Shown here: positions 50,793 through 62,233 of the stretch, in pieces | Layout: each line of letters opens with the position of its first letter | Position numbering within the stretch: position 1 is the first letter of the stretch | Assembly: GCA_963930645.1 (NCBI GenBank) | Contig: OZ005660.1 | Span: forward strand, 204,482,184 to 204,546,183 | Direction of reading: 5' to 3' | Length of the DNA stretch: 64,000 nt | Origin: Salticus scenicus | Taxonomy: Eukaryota > Arthropoda > Arachnida > Araneae > Salticidae | Notes under the pieces: model-generated | What the model saw: the letters and a program-made list of their open reading frames with translations, nothing else | What the model was told of the DNA's origin: nothing | The model's database searches: none | Program-made: the position numbers and the translations under genes

Positions 50793-51931
50793 TCTTTATA
50801 TATAAAAGAGTAAACTCACTGATTCACTCAATCAACACGGCTGTGGCGATCCTATGGGAGATGAGTCACAATTTTTGGTGAGCAGGTTGATTTTAGAACC
50901 CTGACGCTCACTAAGACTGGATTTTGCGAAATACCCCCCGCCCCCCCCCCCCCCCTCATTTTAAAAAGGTTAAAAAAGTTACTCTGCTCCAAATTACCTC
51001 AGAAAAGTGATTTTTTGATATGTCGATTGGTTATGCGTACTTAACACACACAAACTACAAAGGGATTATTTGAAATTCAGTGTTATCATCCCCCCGCCCT
51101 TTTGAGGGTTGGTGGGTAAAAAACATGTTTCCACACATAACTTTGTTCAAAATTATCATAGAATGGCAATTTTTTATGTGTGGACTGCTTATACGTATTC
51201 AACACACACTACAAAGTGATTTTGTGAAATTACACCCTTCCGCCCTTTTGAGGGCGAGAGGGCAAAAACATGTATTCATGCGTAACTCTGCAGTAAATTA
51301 TCTTAGGAAGGACCTTTTTGATGTGTGGGTCAGTTACATGTACATATCTGATAATATAAAGTGATTTTGCAAAATTTCCTCCCCCCTTCTTTCCTTTAAG
51401 AATGAGGCTAAAGAAACACAGGGGGTGGGGCTAAAAAACATGTTTTAAAACATAACTCTGCCTCAAATAATCTCAGGATCTCAATTTTTTAATGTGTCGG
51501 TTATGCACGTGTATGCGACATGAACTATAAAGGGATTTTGTGAAATTACTCCTACCCCCCTCTTAGGGGTGGGCGGGGCAAAAAACACGTTTTCAAGCTT
51601 AAATGTGTTCCAAATTACCTTTGAATGGCAAATTTTGGTGTGTGGGTTTTGATTAAATGTACTTAATATGCACTTTGATGTGATTTTGCAAATCTTCCCA
51701 CTTTACCCACCAGGAAGGGGGAGTAAGATGCAGGCAAGGCACTACCGAAGGCATTGTTTTTCCAGACTCGAAGTGTGGCGTGTGGGGAAACCGCTACCGA
51801 AGGTAGCAAGAACTTTAACTTAGATTTTGACTGATTTCAATGATTTTTTTTTTTATTATTATTATTTTGATGTGGTATTTTGAGAAATCATTTCAATATA
51901 ATGACCAGCGAAGTGGGCAAAGCCTGCTAGT
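50793..51931 (+). mobile_element. Helitron-like non-autonomous element with internal tandem repeats
   Basis: Begins TCTTTATATATAAAAGAG and ends GGGCAAAGCCTGCTAGT: a TC start, a short GC hairpin and CTAG followed by T at the 3' end are Helitron features, but alignment is by eye. The interior has about five units of 146-171 bp, each with (A/T)AAAG(G/T)GATTTTGTGAAAT-like words and 'CCGCCCTTTTGAGGG'. A GGTAGC/GCTACC hairpin lies at about 51792-51808. Confidence 0.5.
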
Positions 51932-52061
51932 AATATATAAAAGGCAGTGTCTGTGGGACAGTGTAGCCCAAAGATGGTAGCTCAGACAATCACGTGATTC
52001 GACATGATTTTTTTATTTTATTTATTTATAGTGACGAGCGATGCAGGCTAAGCTTGCTAGT
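51932..52061 (+). mobile_element. second, short Helitron-like piece
   Basis: Starts AATATATAAAAGGCAGTG and ends ATGCAGGCTAAGCTTGCTAG, so it repeats the two ends seen in 50793-51931 directly behind it. Contains GATGGTAGCTCAGACAATCA, related to the word at 4372-4390. Confidence 0.45.
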
Positions 52062-52069
52062 TAAAATAA

Positions 52070-52709
52070 ATAGATCTATTTTCAGTAACTATAACCAATT
52101 TAACAGTTGTAAATTTTTTGGATGTGAAAATGGAAATTAAAAATATGTATTCATTAATGAGTTATAATAGAGCAAAATTACCCATAGAAATAACATTGGC
52201 TTTTGACAGCAATAAATTGAGAGTCCCCTTACTGCCAAAGTTTCAGGATCTAAAAGTCACAATTTTGTCAATCAGAAGGCTGAAAGAAGAAAAAAAAAAA
52301 AGGTTGAGAAACTCTGGTTTATGGTGAAGTTACAGTTGCAGTTTAGCATGTATTGGTAACTTTTATAGTGATTCAGCCTAATCAGCTTAAGTACTTATCA
52401 AATTATTTGCTGTAAATTAAAATTTTACTTTTAAATTATGATAAATTATTTTAGACAATGTTTAAACTGTAAATTATTGCAGATTTTATATACAAAAATG
52501 TTAAATTACAAATATTCTAATGATGTTGCTTTTTCAAATTAATATATCTAAATGTAAAGTAAGTTAAGTGGCATATGCAGACATTCTGCAAGACAGATTA
52601 TAAATGGATAACAATTATCTTTAAATAAAATTATTTCAGTTTAATTAAAAAGAAAAAGATGTTGTGTGATTTTCAAATGACTGTCACAAGATTTTATTTT
52701 CATATTCAA

Positions 52710-52748
<39 letters not shown>

Positions 52749-53500
52749 ATTTATGCATGTTTTAGTTCTTTTTAAAATCAGAAAAATATTCCTGCTATTC
52801 AAAAGATATTTTTTACATATGTGTCTGAGAATAGATAAGAGAAAAAAAAGTGATATTTCTGCTCAGATAAATGTTTGTTTTGGTATGTTCCACGGTTAAA
52901 AAGCTGTCTACCTATGGCAAATCTTGCTATTCATTTTTAATCCTTTTTTTTTTTTTTACCAAACATATTTTCCTTAAATGTAGCACACAAGTCTATAATC
53001 AATAACGATAATATATACCAATACTTTTAGGAATCTATCTGACGAAGCTACATTCCAGAGGATAAAACCTGCTTGTTTATGTTAAATCTTGAGATTCAAT
53101 TTTTATGTATATCTTCCGAACCATTTTACTCATATTTGAGACATGAGCTAATAATTTGCAAGCATTTTCAGAGATCTGTCTCATCAGAAACAGGTTCCAG
53201 GTGCAAAAAAATATATATTTATTTTGCCCTTCTACCAAACTGATTTTACCCAAATTTTAGTCATGCATTCATTGCTGATGACAATACAATAGGAATGTAT
53301 ATTCAGGTTTTTGTTTCATCTGGTAGAAAAAATGTCTTCCTGTGTCAGATGTTTGTTATGTCTTAATCCACTTCTGCTCAGTCAGAGTTTTTACTACTTT
53401 GGAGTGAAAAAGCAGCTATTTAATTTATGTGGTGTTCTTTTTCATTTAAGTTTGTAAGTGCTTTAAACATGTCTCCCTCCCCCCCTTTTAAATAAACTGT
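52070..53500. other. intergenic, nothing recognised
   Basis: AT-rich with a T run of more than 30 near 52711-52744. The 69-codon frame at 52118-52327 is unrecognised. Confidence 0.5.
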
Positions 53501-53640
53501 TTTAATAATACAGTTGAACCTCGTTAATGTGAATCTCAAGGGGAATAAAAAATTTATTCATGTTATCAATAACTCAGAAACTAATCTTTATTCAGATGGG
53601 GATTGTGGAAACAGTTCATATTAAAAGTAATTCACATTAA

Positions 53641-53976
53641 CCCTTTACAGCGCACTACCCTTTAAAGTTGGAATTTCAACAAAAAAAGTTGTAGGCTATC
53701 TACTTAGGTCTAAAGTAGCAGTACACAGGTATAATTTTGTAAAGATAGTACTTACCGTTTTGAATCTGTAGGTGTTCCATCAGCGGGAACACTGCGCCAC
53801 TAGAACTCTGAAAAGTGTGTCTAAGAGCATCGCAGTGAAGCGTGTAAATGAGTAGAAGATTTTGCATATGAATTAAAAAACACTGTATTATACCTGTGTA
53901 GTAGATTTAGCATGACCCATGGTGCATCACAGGGAGGCCTGTTACTTTACACCCCATTCCCTCCCCCCCCCCCCCC

Positions 53977-54009
<33 letters not shown>

Positions 54010-54720
54010 CTTTATATGATTTTTCATGAAATAATTTGATATTTACAGTTAGTATACATATATACAAGTCCTATGTGCAAGAATATTTACAATTAGTCTA
54101 TTTTTTAGCTTCATGAAGTTTTTGGAAGCATGTTACACTCTTTTGGTAGAAGCACAAACCAACATTGCAGGTTTTGCACATTAAACTAGTTTTGTGCACT
54201 TTTTTTTTTATAAACAACCAACCCTCCCTCGCAGCATTAGATAGCTTGACGTCATTCCCTCCAAACAGAGGAAAACAGAGCACGTAAACACAGCTGTCTT
54301 CTCTCATCATTGTTTTCGGTTGCATAATATGAAAAGCGCTAGTGTTGCAGTGTTCCAGGAGATGGAACACCTTATTTTATTCAACGATTCCTCGTATATT
54401 TCTTGTATAAAAAATTAAAAATAATATAGAATAAATAATTTAGAGTACAGCCAACGATATAACATAGAAATCTTTTTTCAAGCAATCTTTTTTGTATCAC
54501 AAAAAAAATATACAAAATTTCTTGTAAATACGAGGATTTAAAATAACGCATTCCAGCTAAATATCATGGATTGCCTTGTGTAGTGGTGCCATCTATGGAT
54601 GCAAAGGAAAGTTCAAAGTAAAAAATAAACCTATTTTTATGCATTTACAATTGAATTTAATGGTTGGAGAAGCTAGCGAAGTTAGGTGTTCCATGTAGTG
54701 GAACACTGAATGGCAAAGGG
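53641..54720 (-). mobile_element. piggyBac element, decayed, 1.08 kb
   Basis: Flanked by TTAA on both sides (53637-53640, 54721-54724). TIRs CCCTTTACAG and CCCTTTGCCA. Subterminal GGTGTTCCAT..GGAACACTG hairpins near both ends (53770, 54684). The C and A homopolymers at 53963-54005 are inside. Contains the transposase tail 54370-54098. Confidence 0.9.
54098..54370 (-). pseudogene. piggyBac transposase C-terminal cysteine-rich domain
   Basis: The frame ends CKTCNVGLCFYQKSVTCFQKLHEAKK. The C-x2-C..GLC..C..H spacing is the DNA-binding cysteine-rich domain at the C-terminus of piggyBac transposases. The rest of the frame is unlike the catalytic core, so only the tail survives (the internal deletion is an inference). 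Confidence 0.75.
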
Positions 54721-54759
54721 TTAAGTGTGTTCACGTTAATGAGGTATGACTGTAGTACA

Positions 54760-57365
54760 ATTCAGTGTTCTGAACTATTTGTATTTATATTTCCCCGATT
54801 CACTTTTTTTTTTGTTATAATAATTACCATAGGTTCATAAATTACTTTAATTTTCAGATTTCTTTTACCTGTTTTTGCTGCTTTAATTAAACACATAGAA
54901 TCAACTGCGAAACAGAATTATGTTATGTACTAGCCCAGTGGCAGAAAGTTTTGTAGCTGTCTGCGAGATACAAAAAGGCATGGTGCTAGTGATTTTCGCC
55001 AAACGTGCCTAGCGGCACCTGAAAGCAATTTTTCTGCAGTAACACCTTGATCTTGGGAAAGCGAGGGTTAATCATAGGTGTGTCTGTGCACATATATACT
55101 ATATATAGCATTTAATTTACACTTATTTGTGTGTACTGATTTTAATCCAAATTCCCGCTTCATTTTTATTAGCATTTCCCATACATAGAACAGGTATAAC
55201 TACTAGTACACACATATATATATACAAAGTTAACTCATTTGATAACAAAGAAGATAACCAATCTAGTCATCTCTTTATTCTGTTATTCCAATTATATACT
55301 TTTCATTTATCCTTCTATTATTTTTTAACCATTCAGTTTTACAGAAATAGAAGGGGAATCCTTCAATATACAATTTATTTTTAAAGTACTGACTGTACAT
55401 TTTTTTTTTTTTTCCTTTTAAGATATATTCACTTTAAAGTTTATTTTTCCACACATTCCTCAAACATGTAAAAAACTTCCATTTTAAGATGATTTATTAT
55501 TTTATCAAGAAATTAATCATCATCTAATGCAAGAATCTATATTTAAAAAAAAAAATATTTTTCAGAAAACTAGAAATTTCTAAAATTCATTGAGTTAGTA
55601 CATTATATTGCTTTTCAAAACTGTGTAATTTTCATTAAAATAAATTAAGTTGGTTTTGATCCATTTCTTTGTTTTTATATATTGTATGAGACTTTTCAAA
55701 AGTTTAACCATCTGTTAATGTGAAAAATAAATTGCAGTGGCTTATATATATATATACTTATTACAGAATGAACAAATATGCTAAATGCTGGATATCATAA
55801 GTGACCTTCAGAATTAATGTAAATAATACTATCGTAAAATATCGAAAAGTAACCCACCCCCTCTTTTCCAAAAGCTAAACTTGTAGATTTGAGGATTGAA
55901 AGTAGGTTTGGATGAAACTGTGAAAGATAGATTTACCGGTGCTCCATATGTACACCCGGTGTTAGGATGGATAAAAAGTGTGGAGTGGTTATATTTAAGA
56001 AAATGGAATAATTTAACTTTTGGCAAGAAAGGAGGGGCTTACATTCGAGGGAGCGGTTACTTTCGGGATTTTACGGTAAATGTATATTGAATTAAAATTT
56101 GTTGTATCATAAAAGTGTATTTTTTGTGCAGTGCCTGAAATCTTAAATAAATTAAAAATTATATACACATTGTATTCATTTGTGATATTTTTATTAATAC
56201 ATCACGATCTTAAAAATATAAAAATTTTCTAAGGAAACATTATAAAATACAAAACATGCTGCAGTGCAACATAATACAATTCATCATTTTACACTAAACA
56301 CACTTTTACTTACCTGATAGAAAGTCATATATAATTGTTCAGACGCAAAACAATATGTTACAAAAGTTCACTTTCTTTCAAGGCTCTCATTTGTGATGTC
56401 GATTATCACATTCTAAAAAATATATATGTATTTAAAAAAAAAATTTAAATTAATGAACACATTTTTATGACCTCTAAATTATAACTTAAATTCACATACA
56501 GTATGTTCTTTAAATTTTTACATCCTCCCTCTTCCCACATTTGTATCTTTTGCTAATTGCAACTGTATCGAAACTTGTGATCATGTATTATTCTGTTTTT
56601 AATGTAATGCAGATGTACAATAACATGTTATGACTTTTTCTATTTCGGTTTCTTTTCATCTTGCAAATAAATGCAGTCAACATGCGTACAGTCCTTCTCT
56701 TACAACATGGTACATTGTTTTCTCAAAAGTTCCATGACAAAAGTTGGCTTTTATTGAGGACCGTTTGAATTATAATTATCTGGTAACCTTTTCAAAAATT
56801 GTATGTGTTTATATGTAACATAATTACAACCATTTTTTTTCTATTTTAAATTTGGCTTTGATTGAAGCTTTGGCGATATCAATAGAGAATCAATGCATCA
56901 CTTCATCACCGACGACTAAGCGATGAAGTCAACTTTTGGGCTCCTACTCCAATGTTATTAAAATCACTTTAATGCTAATTATCTAATAATAACAGCTTTA
57001 TAAAATGGTCACCTATATGAGAGTAATATATCAAATAAAATGTTTAATAAAATTTTTTGTGATTATCTACAAAAATACCTGGAATAATGATCACTGTGTT
57101 ATTGACGGCACACTTCGCAAGAATTCTGAAACTTTCTTCAAAGTAAACTTCAATAACCAACGGCCATCCAAAATCTTCATTACATGTGGGACCAAGCTAC
57201 CACATGTTTAGGCATTATTTAAAATTTTATGGAGTGGGAGCCCCCTTTAAACAATTTTTTGGTAGTCTTCAAGAATTCAGCAGACCATCTTAAACAATTT
57301 GTTTGAAAGCTTTCTTGATAATGGGAAGCCTAATTCAAAAGCTCCTGCAAATCCCTAAAGCAGCC
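54760..57365. other. intergenic; fragment of the CCCAGTGGCA element, no gene
   Basis: 54934-54968 reads CCCAGTGGCAGAAAGTTTTG followed by TAGCTGTCTGCGA, the end of the element seen at 44678; its partner end was not found. Frames at 55127, 55896 and 57005 are unrecognised. Microsatellite-like TA tracts at about 55748. Confidence 0.5.
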
Positions 57366-57919
57366 GCTGAGCTCAGGGCCGGCTCTAACGTTTTTGCCGC
57401 CGTAGGCAAACTTCAAAAGTGCCGCCCCCCCTCCCCAAACTCTAAAACTTAATATATATATATATATATATAATCATAAAAACGGTCTAATAGAATTGAG
57501 CTGGAGTAAATAATACTCATATAATATTTACTACTATTTCTTTTTTCTTTTCTTTTCTTTTTTAAGTTAAAAACACAAAATCTTTGGAACTAATACTAGT
57601 ACAGACAATATTTTCTAAACAGCAAAAAATAAAGAATGCTAGTACAATATACAAAATTTAAACCTGAATAAAATAATTTCTTTCGAACCTTTTTTTCTGC
57701 AAATCTCTAATAACTTCTTGTATATCTAATTTGCTACTCAATTCATGTTCAATGGCCAACATTGCTAACCCATTGAGTCGATTTTGACTAGACATGGTTT
57801 TAAAGTATTTCCCCCAAATTCTTATGTACTTACTGTCATTCACTACGGTATGTTTGTGAATCTCAAGCTAATAAAAAATGCGCCTCCATTTTAAGGTAAA
57901 TATAAGCAATTTCATTTGT

Positions 57920-57998
57920 CTCTCCGTGGCTGAGGTAGTTAGAGCTCCATGTTAGTAACGTGGTGGTTGAGTGTTCGATTCCTTGAAGGTCCGGAGTG
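57920..57998 (+). tRNA. tRNA-like head in family X copy B
   Basis: CGTGGCTGAGGTAGTTAGAG, then an anticodon arm CCATG-TTAGTAA-CGTGG with AGT, then GTGTTCGATTCCTTGAAGG. A- and B-box-like motifs at tRNA spacing; weak stems. SINE-type head. Confidence 0.5.
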
Positions 57999-58271
57999 TA
58001 AATTTTTGCAGATAATTAGTAGAAAAGATGTCAAATGATAAAATATAATTTTTCGTTCACAACACAGTATCCTAAGAGTTTTTTTAAGAAGCCTTTTTTT
58101 ATGTTCGAATGGTGAAATTTAAGGCAAAAATTTAGTATTCATACATAAAAATATTTTATAAAAATTAACTCATCGATAAATTCACAAAGTAGTACACAAA
58201 CATATTTAAAATGTTTTTTAAAACTCAAAATTAAAAACTTGTTTGCAGGGAGCAACATTGTATGCATATTT

Positions 58272-58790
58272 TACCATGTTTTAATTTGCTTCGATTCTTG
58301 TTTGTTTGTTTGTACAATACAAATCTTGCAATCGATTTTTAACTAACTTCCCGACTAGCTAGACATTTGAAACTTTCATGATAGCTCAAAACACAGTGAC
58401 AATAAATTTTTTCAATACTTTTAGTCAACTGTTTCAGGTCTCTACTGCCTTCAGCAGTGTTTATATGATTCGATAGAAAATTTATTTAACTAACTTTCCG
58501 ACTTGCTAGACATTTGAAACTTTAAGAATAGTTCAGAACACGGTGAGAATGCATTTTTTAAATATTTTTAACCATCTGCTTCGGGGCCCTGCTATCTTCG
58601 GCAGCGTTACCAGTACAAAGCTTGCAATCGATTTTTAACTAACTTCTCGGCTAGATAGCCATTTGAAACTTTTATAATAGCTCAAAACACGATAGCAATG
58701 ATTTTTTTAATGCTTTTATTCAATTGTTCCGGGTTCCCGCTGCCTTCGGTAGCGTTTATATGATTCAATAAAAAAATTAAAAACATGGTA
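58272..58790. mobile_element. TIR element containing a 148-bp tandem repeat
   Basis: TACCATGTTTTAATTT at the left and AAATTAAAAACATGGTA at the right are inverted repeats differing by one base. Inside are three units about 147-149 bp long (equivalent AACTAACTT at 58341, 58488 and 58637), each with a GCC(T/A)TC(A/G)G(T/C)AG(T/C)-type hairpin. Absent from copy A of family X at the same place. Confidence 0.75.
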
Positions 58791-59210
58791 TATAAAAAGC
58801 TCTATTTATCTTGTAATTATTTATAATTAAAAAACAATTGTGCAGTTATTTACAAAAAAAAAAAAAAAAAAAAAAAGAAAGAAAAAAGAAAAGTTTTATG
58901 CATATTTACGTTTGTAATGACCGATAGATGGCACAACTAGAGCAATAACTAATGGCCAATCATAGCAATGCATCGGTCAATGGATCAAATGCCTCAGAAA
59001 AATTTTTTGAAACTCGGTCAGGCGTGTATCGAATCTCTGACTGCATTACTGCCTAGCGCCTACACTTTCGTGGTTTATAAAAGAGTACAAATTCTTTTCC
59101 GCTGAAATATATCATTTCACCTTAATACAAAAAATTTTTTGCAAAATAATAACTTTGAAATATTTATATGATATGATACATTAAGAATTTGGGTTTTAAA
59201 AGTTTTTTAA

Positions 59211-59912
59211 CCACTTGCCTGTTTTGCCCGAATGCCGTTCGGGTACTTGAAATGGCATTTCCTTGATTTGCCCGAGCGGCACTCGGGCAACACTTTTTGA
59301 ATTTTAGACTTGAATTTTATATTTGAATTTTAGACTTGATAAAATAGAGTCTGACTGAAAGACATGGGACAATAAATGATACAAAAGGACGTTCAGGAAT
59401 TTTGCCCAGTCCCTTACGATTGACTGAAAGACATTTTATAGAAGTGATTGTTCCTATTAACAAAACTGAGACCAACAAGGCAATGTTTTGTGTGTTGCTC
59501 GAAAAGAAACGAATTTAGAAAACGGGTGAGGAAAGAAGCGCAATATTTTTGTCCAGTTTGTGATGTTGGACTATGCTTAGCTCCCTGCTTTAAAATTTAC
59601 CATTCAAAAACTGAATTTTAAAAGGATAATTATTGCAAGTGCAATAAAACATTTTCGATTCTAACATCTATTTTTGTAAAGTGTTCTTTCCAGTTCGCCT
59701 TTTTCTTCTGAGAAAAGCCAACTTTAAGGAAAAATGTATTTTTTCCAATGAAAATAAAAATTAGCATATTTCCTTAAATTCAATACTTGCAATAGTTCTG
59801 ACTGCTAATTTAAATTTATATAATCGATTTCATCATAAAATTGTACATGAAAAATATGCTTATTTTTTGACATAATATGATGGAAAAAAAAAAAAAAAAA
59901 ACAGTTAAGTGG
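59211..59912 (+). mobile_element. piggyBac element, 702 bp
   Basis: TTAA on both sides (59207-59210, 59913-59916). TIRs CCACTTGCCTG and CCACTTAACTG. A subterminal repeat with TTGCCCGA..TCGGG near 59222-59290. Carries the tail of a piggyBac transposase on the plus strand. Confidence 0.92.
59418..59621 (+). pseudogene. piggyBac transposase C-terminal domain
   Basis: PSPLRLTERHFIEVIVPINK is followed, after one frameshift near 59516, by KRVRKEAQYFCPVCDVGLC, then LAPCFKIYHSKTEF and TAA at 59619-59621. This is the conserved end of PGBD-type piggyBac transposases with the zinc-binding cysteine-rich domain. The catalytic core is missing. Confidence 0.85.
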
Positions 59913-60503
59913 TTAAGTAAATTATTTTATCATTTTTAGTTTAGAAAAAGATCTTTCTTCGTTAGCAAAAGTTGTGGGTAAGGTTAACAAAAATTTTAAA
60001 GCAATGCTTAAATTCGGCCCAGTGTTAAGGAAGGTAATGAATTTAAGGCCGTCAACTGGACATTCTTTTTTCTCAATAGTAAAGAAAATAAAGTATATTT
60101 TACCAGCCAATTTTAAAATGTTAAGATCAGAGGAATCACCATCTGTTAAGTCGTTTCCCAGATCTTTACAGTGTGTTAGTAATTCATTTTTGCACGTGTA
60201 TTTAAGTTTGTGGACATTGCATAAAAATTCAAAAGAATGATTATGATTATTCAATAAATTTAATGTCAGCTTCAGTGCATTGATCGCCTGATCGCTGAAA
60301 AGAAAAAAATCTATTTTATATTTCTCTTTTGAATTTTCAATAGATTCATCTACACTTTCATAAGAAAAATTTCATTTTTAAGATTGAACATGATGGCGGG
60401 ATGTAGTCAATTCAAATTTTTTTTTTCTACGTCTATTAAATTAGCTAATTTTTCAGCTTCTAAGATAAAGTTTTGAAAGGATTCAACTGATCTTAATTCT
60501 TAA

Positions 60504-60547
<44 letters not shown>
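60504..60547 (+). repeat. AAT trinucleotide microsatellite
   Basis: About 14 uninterrupted AAT/ATA units. No coding context. Confidence 0.95.
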
Positions 60548-62233
60548 GGTATTAATAAATTAGTGGCTTGGTATAAATCAAAAACTTTTGTTTCACGTAG
60601 CTTACTTAATCGGATTAATATGATTCAAAATTTTGTACCAAATGGCGATCAAACATACAAAAACTTTGTTTTATTGTACAGTCGGCAGCAAAGTTATTGA
60701 AGCACAAATCCACATTTTTCATATATATATATACACAATTTTTAGTTTGATCGCTTCTTTTTATTATCAGCTTTCTTTTTTATAAACAGTATAAGACTAA
60801 GATCATCACTCGACAAATATTTACTTAATAAAACAGTATTATGTGCGCATCTTTTAAGTAGGAATTATTGCTAGTGCTTCAACAATTTTGCTGCCGACTG
60901 TAATCAATAAATAACTGCCTCATTTTGAATCATATTATCTATCTCTACATTTTTATAAATGCTTAATAAAGCATCATGAATATTTTCTATTTTAAGAAAT
61001 AAAGATATGAGGGAATCTATACAACATTTCCAACTTCTGAGTCATTCATTAACTACTAAGTTTAATAAATGGTGGCTGCAATGTACGTAAAGGGCTCTAG
61101 GATTTAACGTTTTAATCCTTGATTGTACTCCGAATTTGTCGCCTCTCATATCTGAGCAATATTCATAACCTTGACCTCTCATATTTTCTAATTTTGACCC
61201 ATTTTTTTCCCAACTCTTTTAATAAAACTTTAGGCAGTTTCTTACCAGTAGATCTTTCAGCAAGAAGAAAACCTTAAAAATGTTCATTCAATTTGTATTG
61301 AAATTCTGACTGGCCAATGGAAACATATCTTAATCAAAAATTTATCTCCTCCCCCCCCCCCCCCTCCAACACCATCCAATGAATCTGATGGACGTTATTG
61401 CATAAATAAAAAACATTGTTTTAAATCTGACATCACTGTTGCCAATTAAACTCAAATTTTGCAGTGCTTTTACGGACAACTCAAAATGTCCCTATCGTAT
61501 GGCTAAGGATGTCCCAGGACATTCTTTCAAACTTAGGATATACTGATAAGTGATAATGTCCTGGGGAGAAAGGGTACCTCCAAATAGTTCCTACATGCTG
61601 AAGAACACTGCTAAAAGTCCCTACAATTGGCAAACTTTTGACTTTCTTTAATTAGAGGGCAAAAAGATCTTGTTAAATCAGCGAGTGTGCATTTTTCCTT
61701 TCGCATCGCGGGTGTGCATACAATACATACTGTACAGAACTTACAAGTTTGTCTATTCTTGTCTGAATTTCAAATTATAGGAATGGGCATAGAAGCCAGT
61801 AAATTCTTGTGGTATTTATTTACTTGTTTATTTATTTACTTTTTTTTTTTCCATTTATTTATTTTCTACATTCAATAATCGAAGCATTTTATTTATTTAT
61901 TTTTTGTAGTTCAGCTGATTTTGCCGCCCCTACATTTTGCCGCCGTAGGCAGTTGCATACCTTGCCTACCGCCTAGAGCCGGCCCTGCTGAGCTATGTCC
62001 AACATGCCTGAATTTTCCCCGAACAGTCAGCGATAAAATTGTTTAATCAAGACCCCAAATGTACTATTATGAATATATCAATTACTGTTATTTTCCTACA
62101 ATGAAAATTACCCGAAAATTTTTATCCAATACACTTTCTGTTATGTGCTGGTGTTTAAAAAAAAAGCCCTTCATTGCTTTAGTAAATATGGATAATTTTT
62201 TTTGTACTTTTCCGGCTGAACAACTGTTTTTTT

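Larger units (their letters stand above)
53511..54752. mobile_element. pogo-like MITE split by a piggyBac element
   Basis: Left part 53511-53640 starts CAGTTGAACCTCGTTAATGT. The right part 54721-54752 ends TTAATGAGGTATGACTG, then TA. Rejoined, it corresponds to the MITE at 46109-46291. The break is at TTAA. Confidence 0.85.
57815..59920 (+). repeat. repeat family X, copy B, inserted in hAT transposase
   Basis: Matches copy A (14078-15060) from AAATTCTTATGTACTTACTG onward, minus the hairpin MITE of copy A, plus two insertions of its own. It splits the transposase between the codons for KMIK and KYFKTMS. The end at the right is blurred by the piggyBac insertion. Confidence 0.8.
57658..61300 (-). 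pseudogene. hAT transposase, interrupted and decayed
   Basis: In minus-strand order: 61217-61082 keeps MRGQGYEYCSDMRGDKFGVQ and NPRALYVHCSHHLLNL-like codons, typical of the hAT catalytic core. 60254-59922 ends LTLPTTFANEERSFSKLKMI, the start of the dimerisation domain. After a 2.1-kb insertion, 57843-57658 continues NRLNGLAMLAIEHELSSKL. Other stretches have stops and shifts. Enzyme role in the family: cut-and-paste transposition. It is dead here but is a good seed to find active relatives; non-autonomous hATs in this window might have used related enzymes. Confidence 0.85.
57374..61986 (-). mobile_element. near full-length hAT transposon, 4.6 kb, with later insertions
   Basis: TIRs CAGGGCCGGCTCTA and TAGAGCCGGCCCT. 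GCTGAGCT lies on both sides (57366-57373, 61987-61994). A broken hAT transposase is read on the minus strand. Inserted into it is family X copy B (about 57815-59920), itself containing a TIR element (58272-58790) and a piggyBac (59211-59912). Three or four insertion rounds are visible. Confidence 0.92.
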
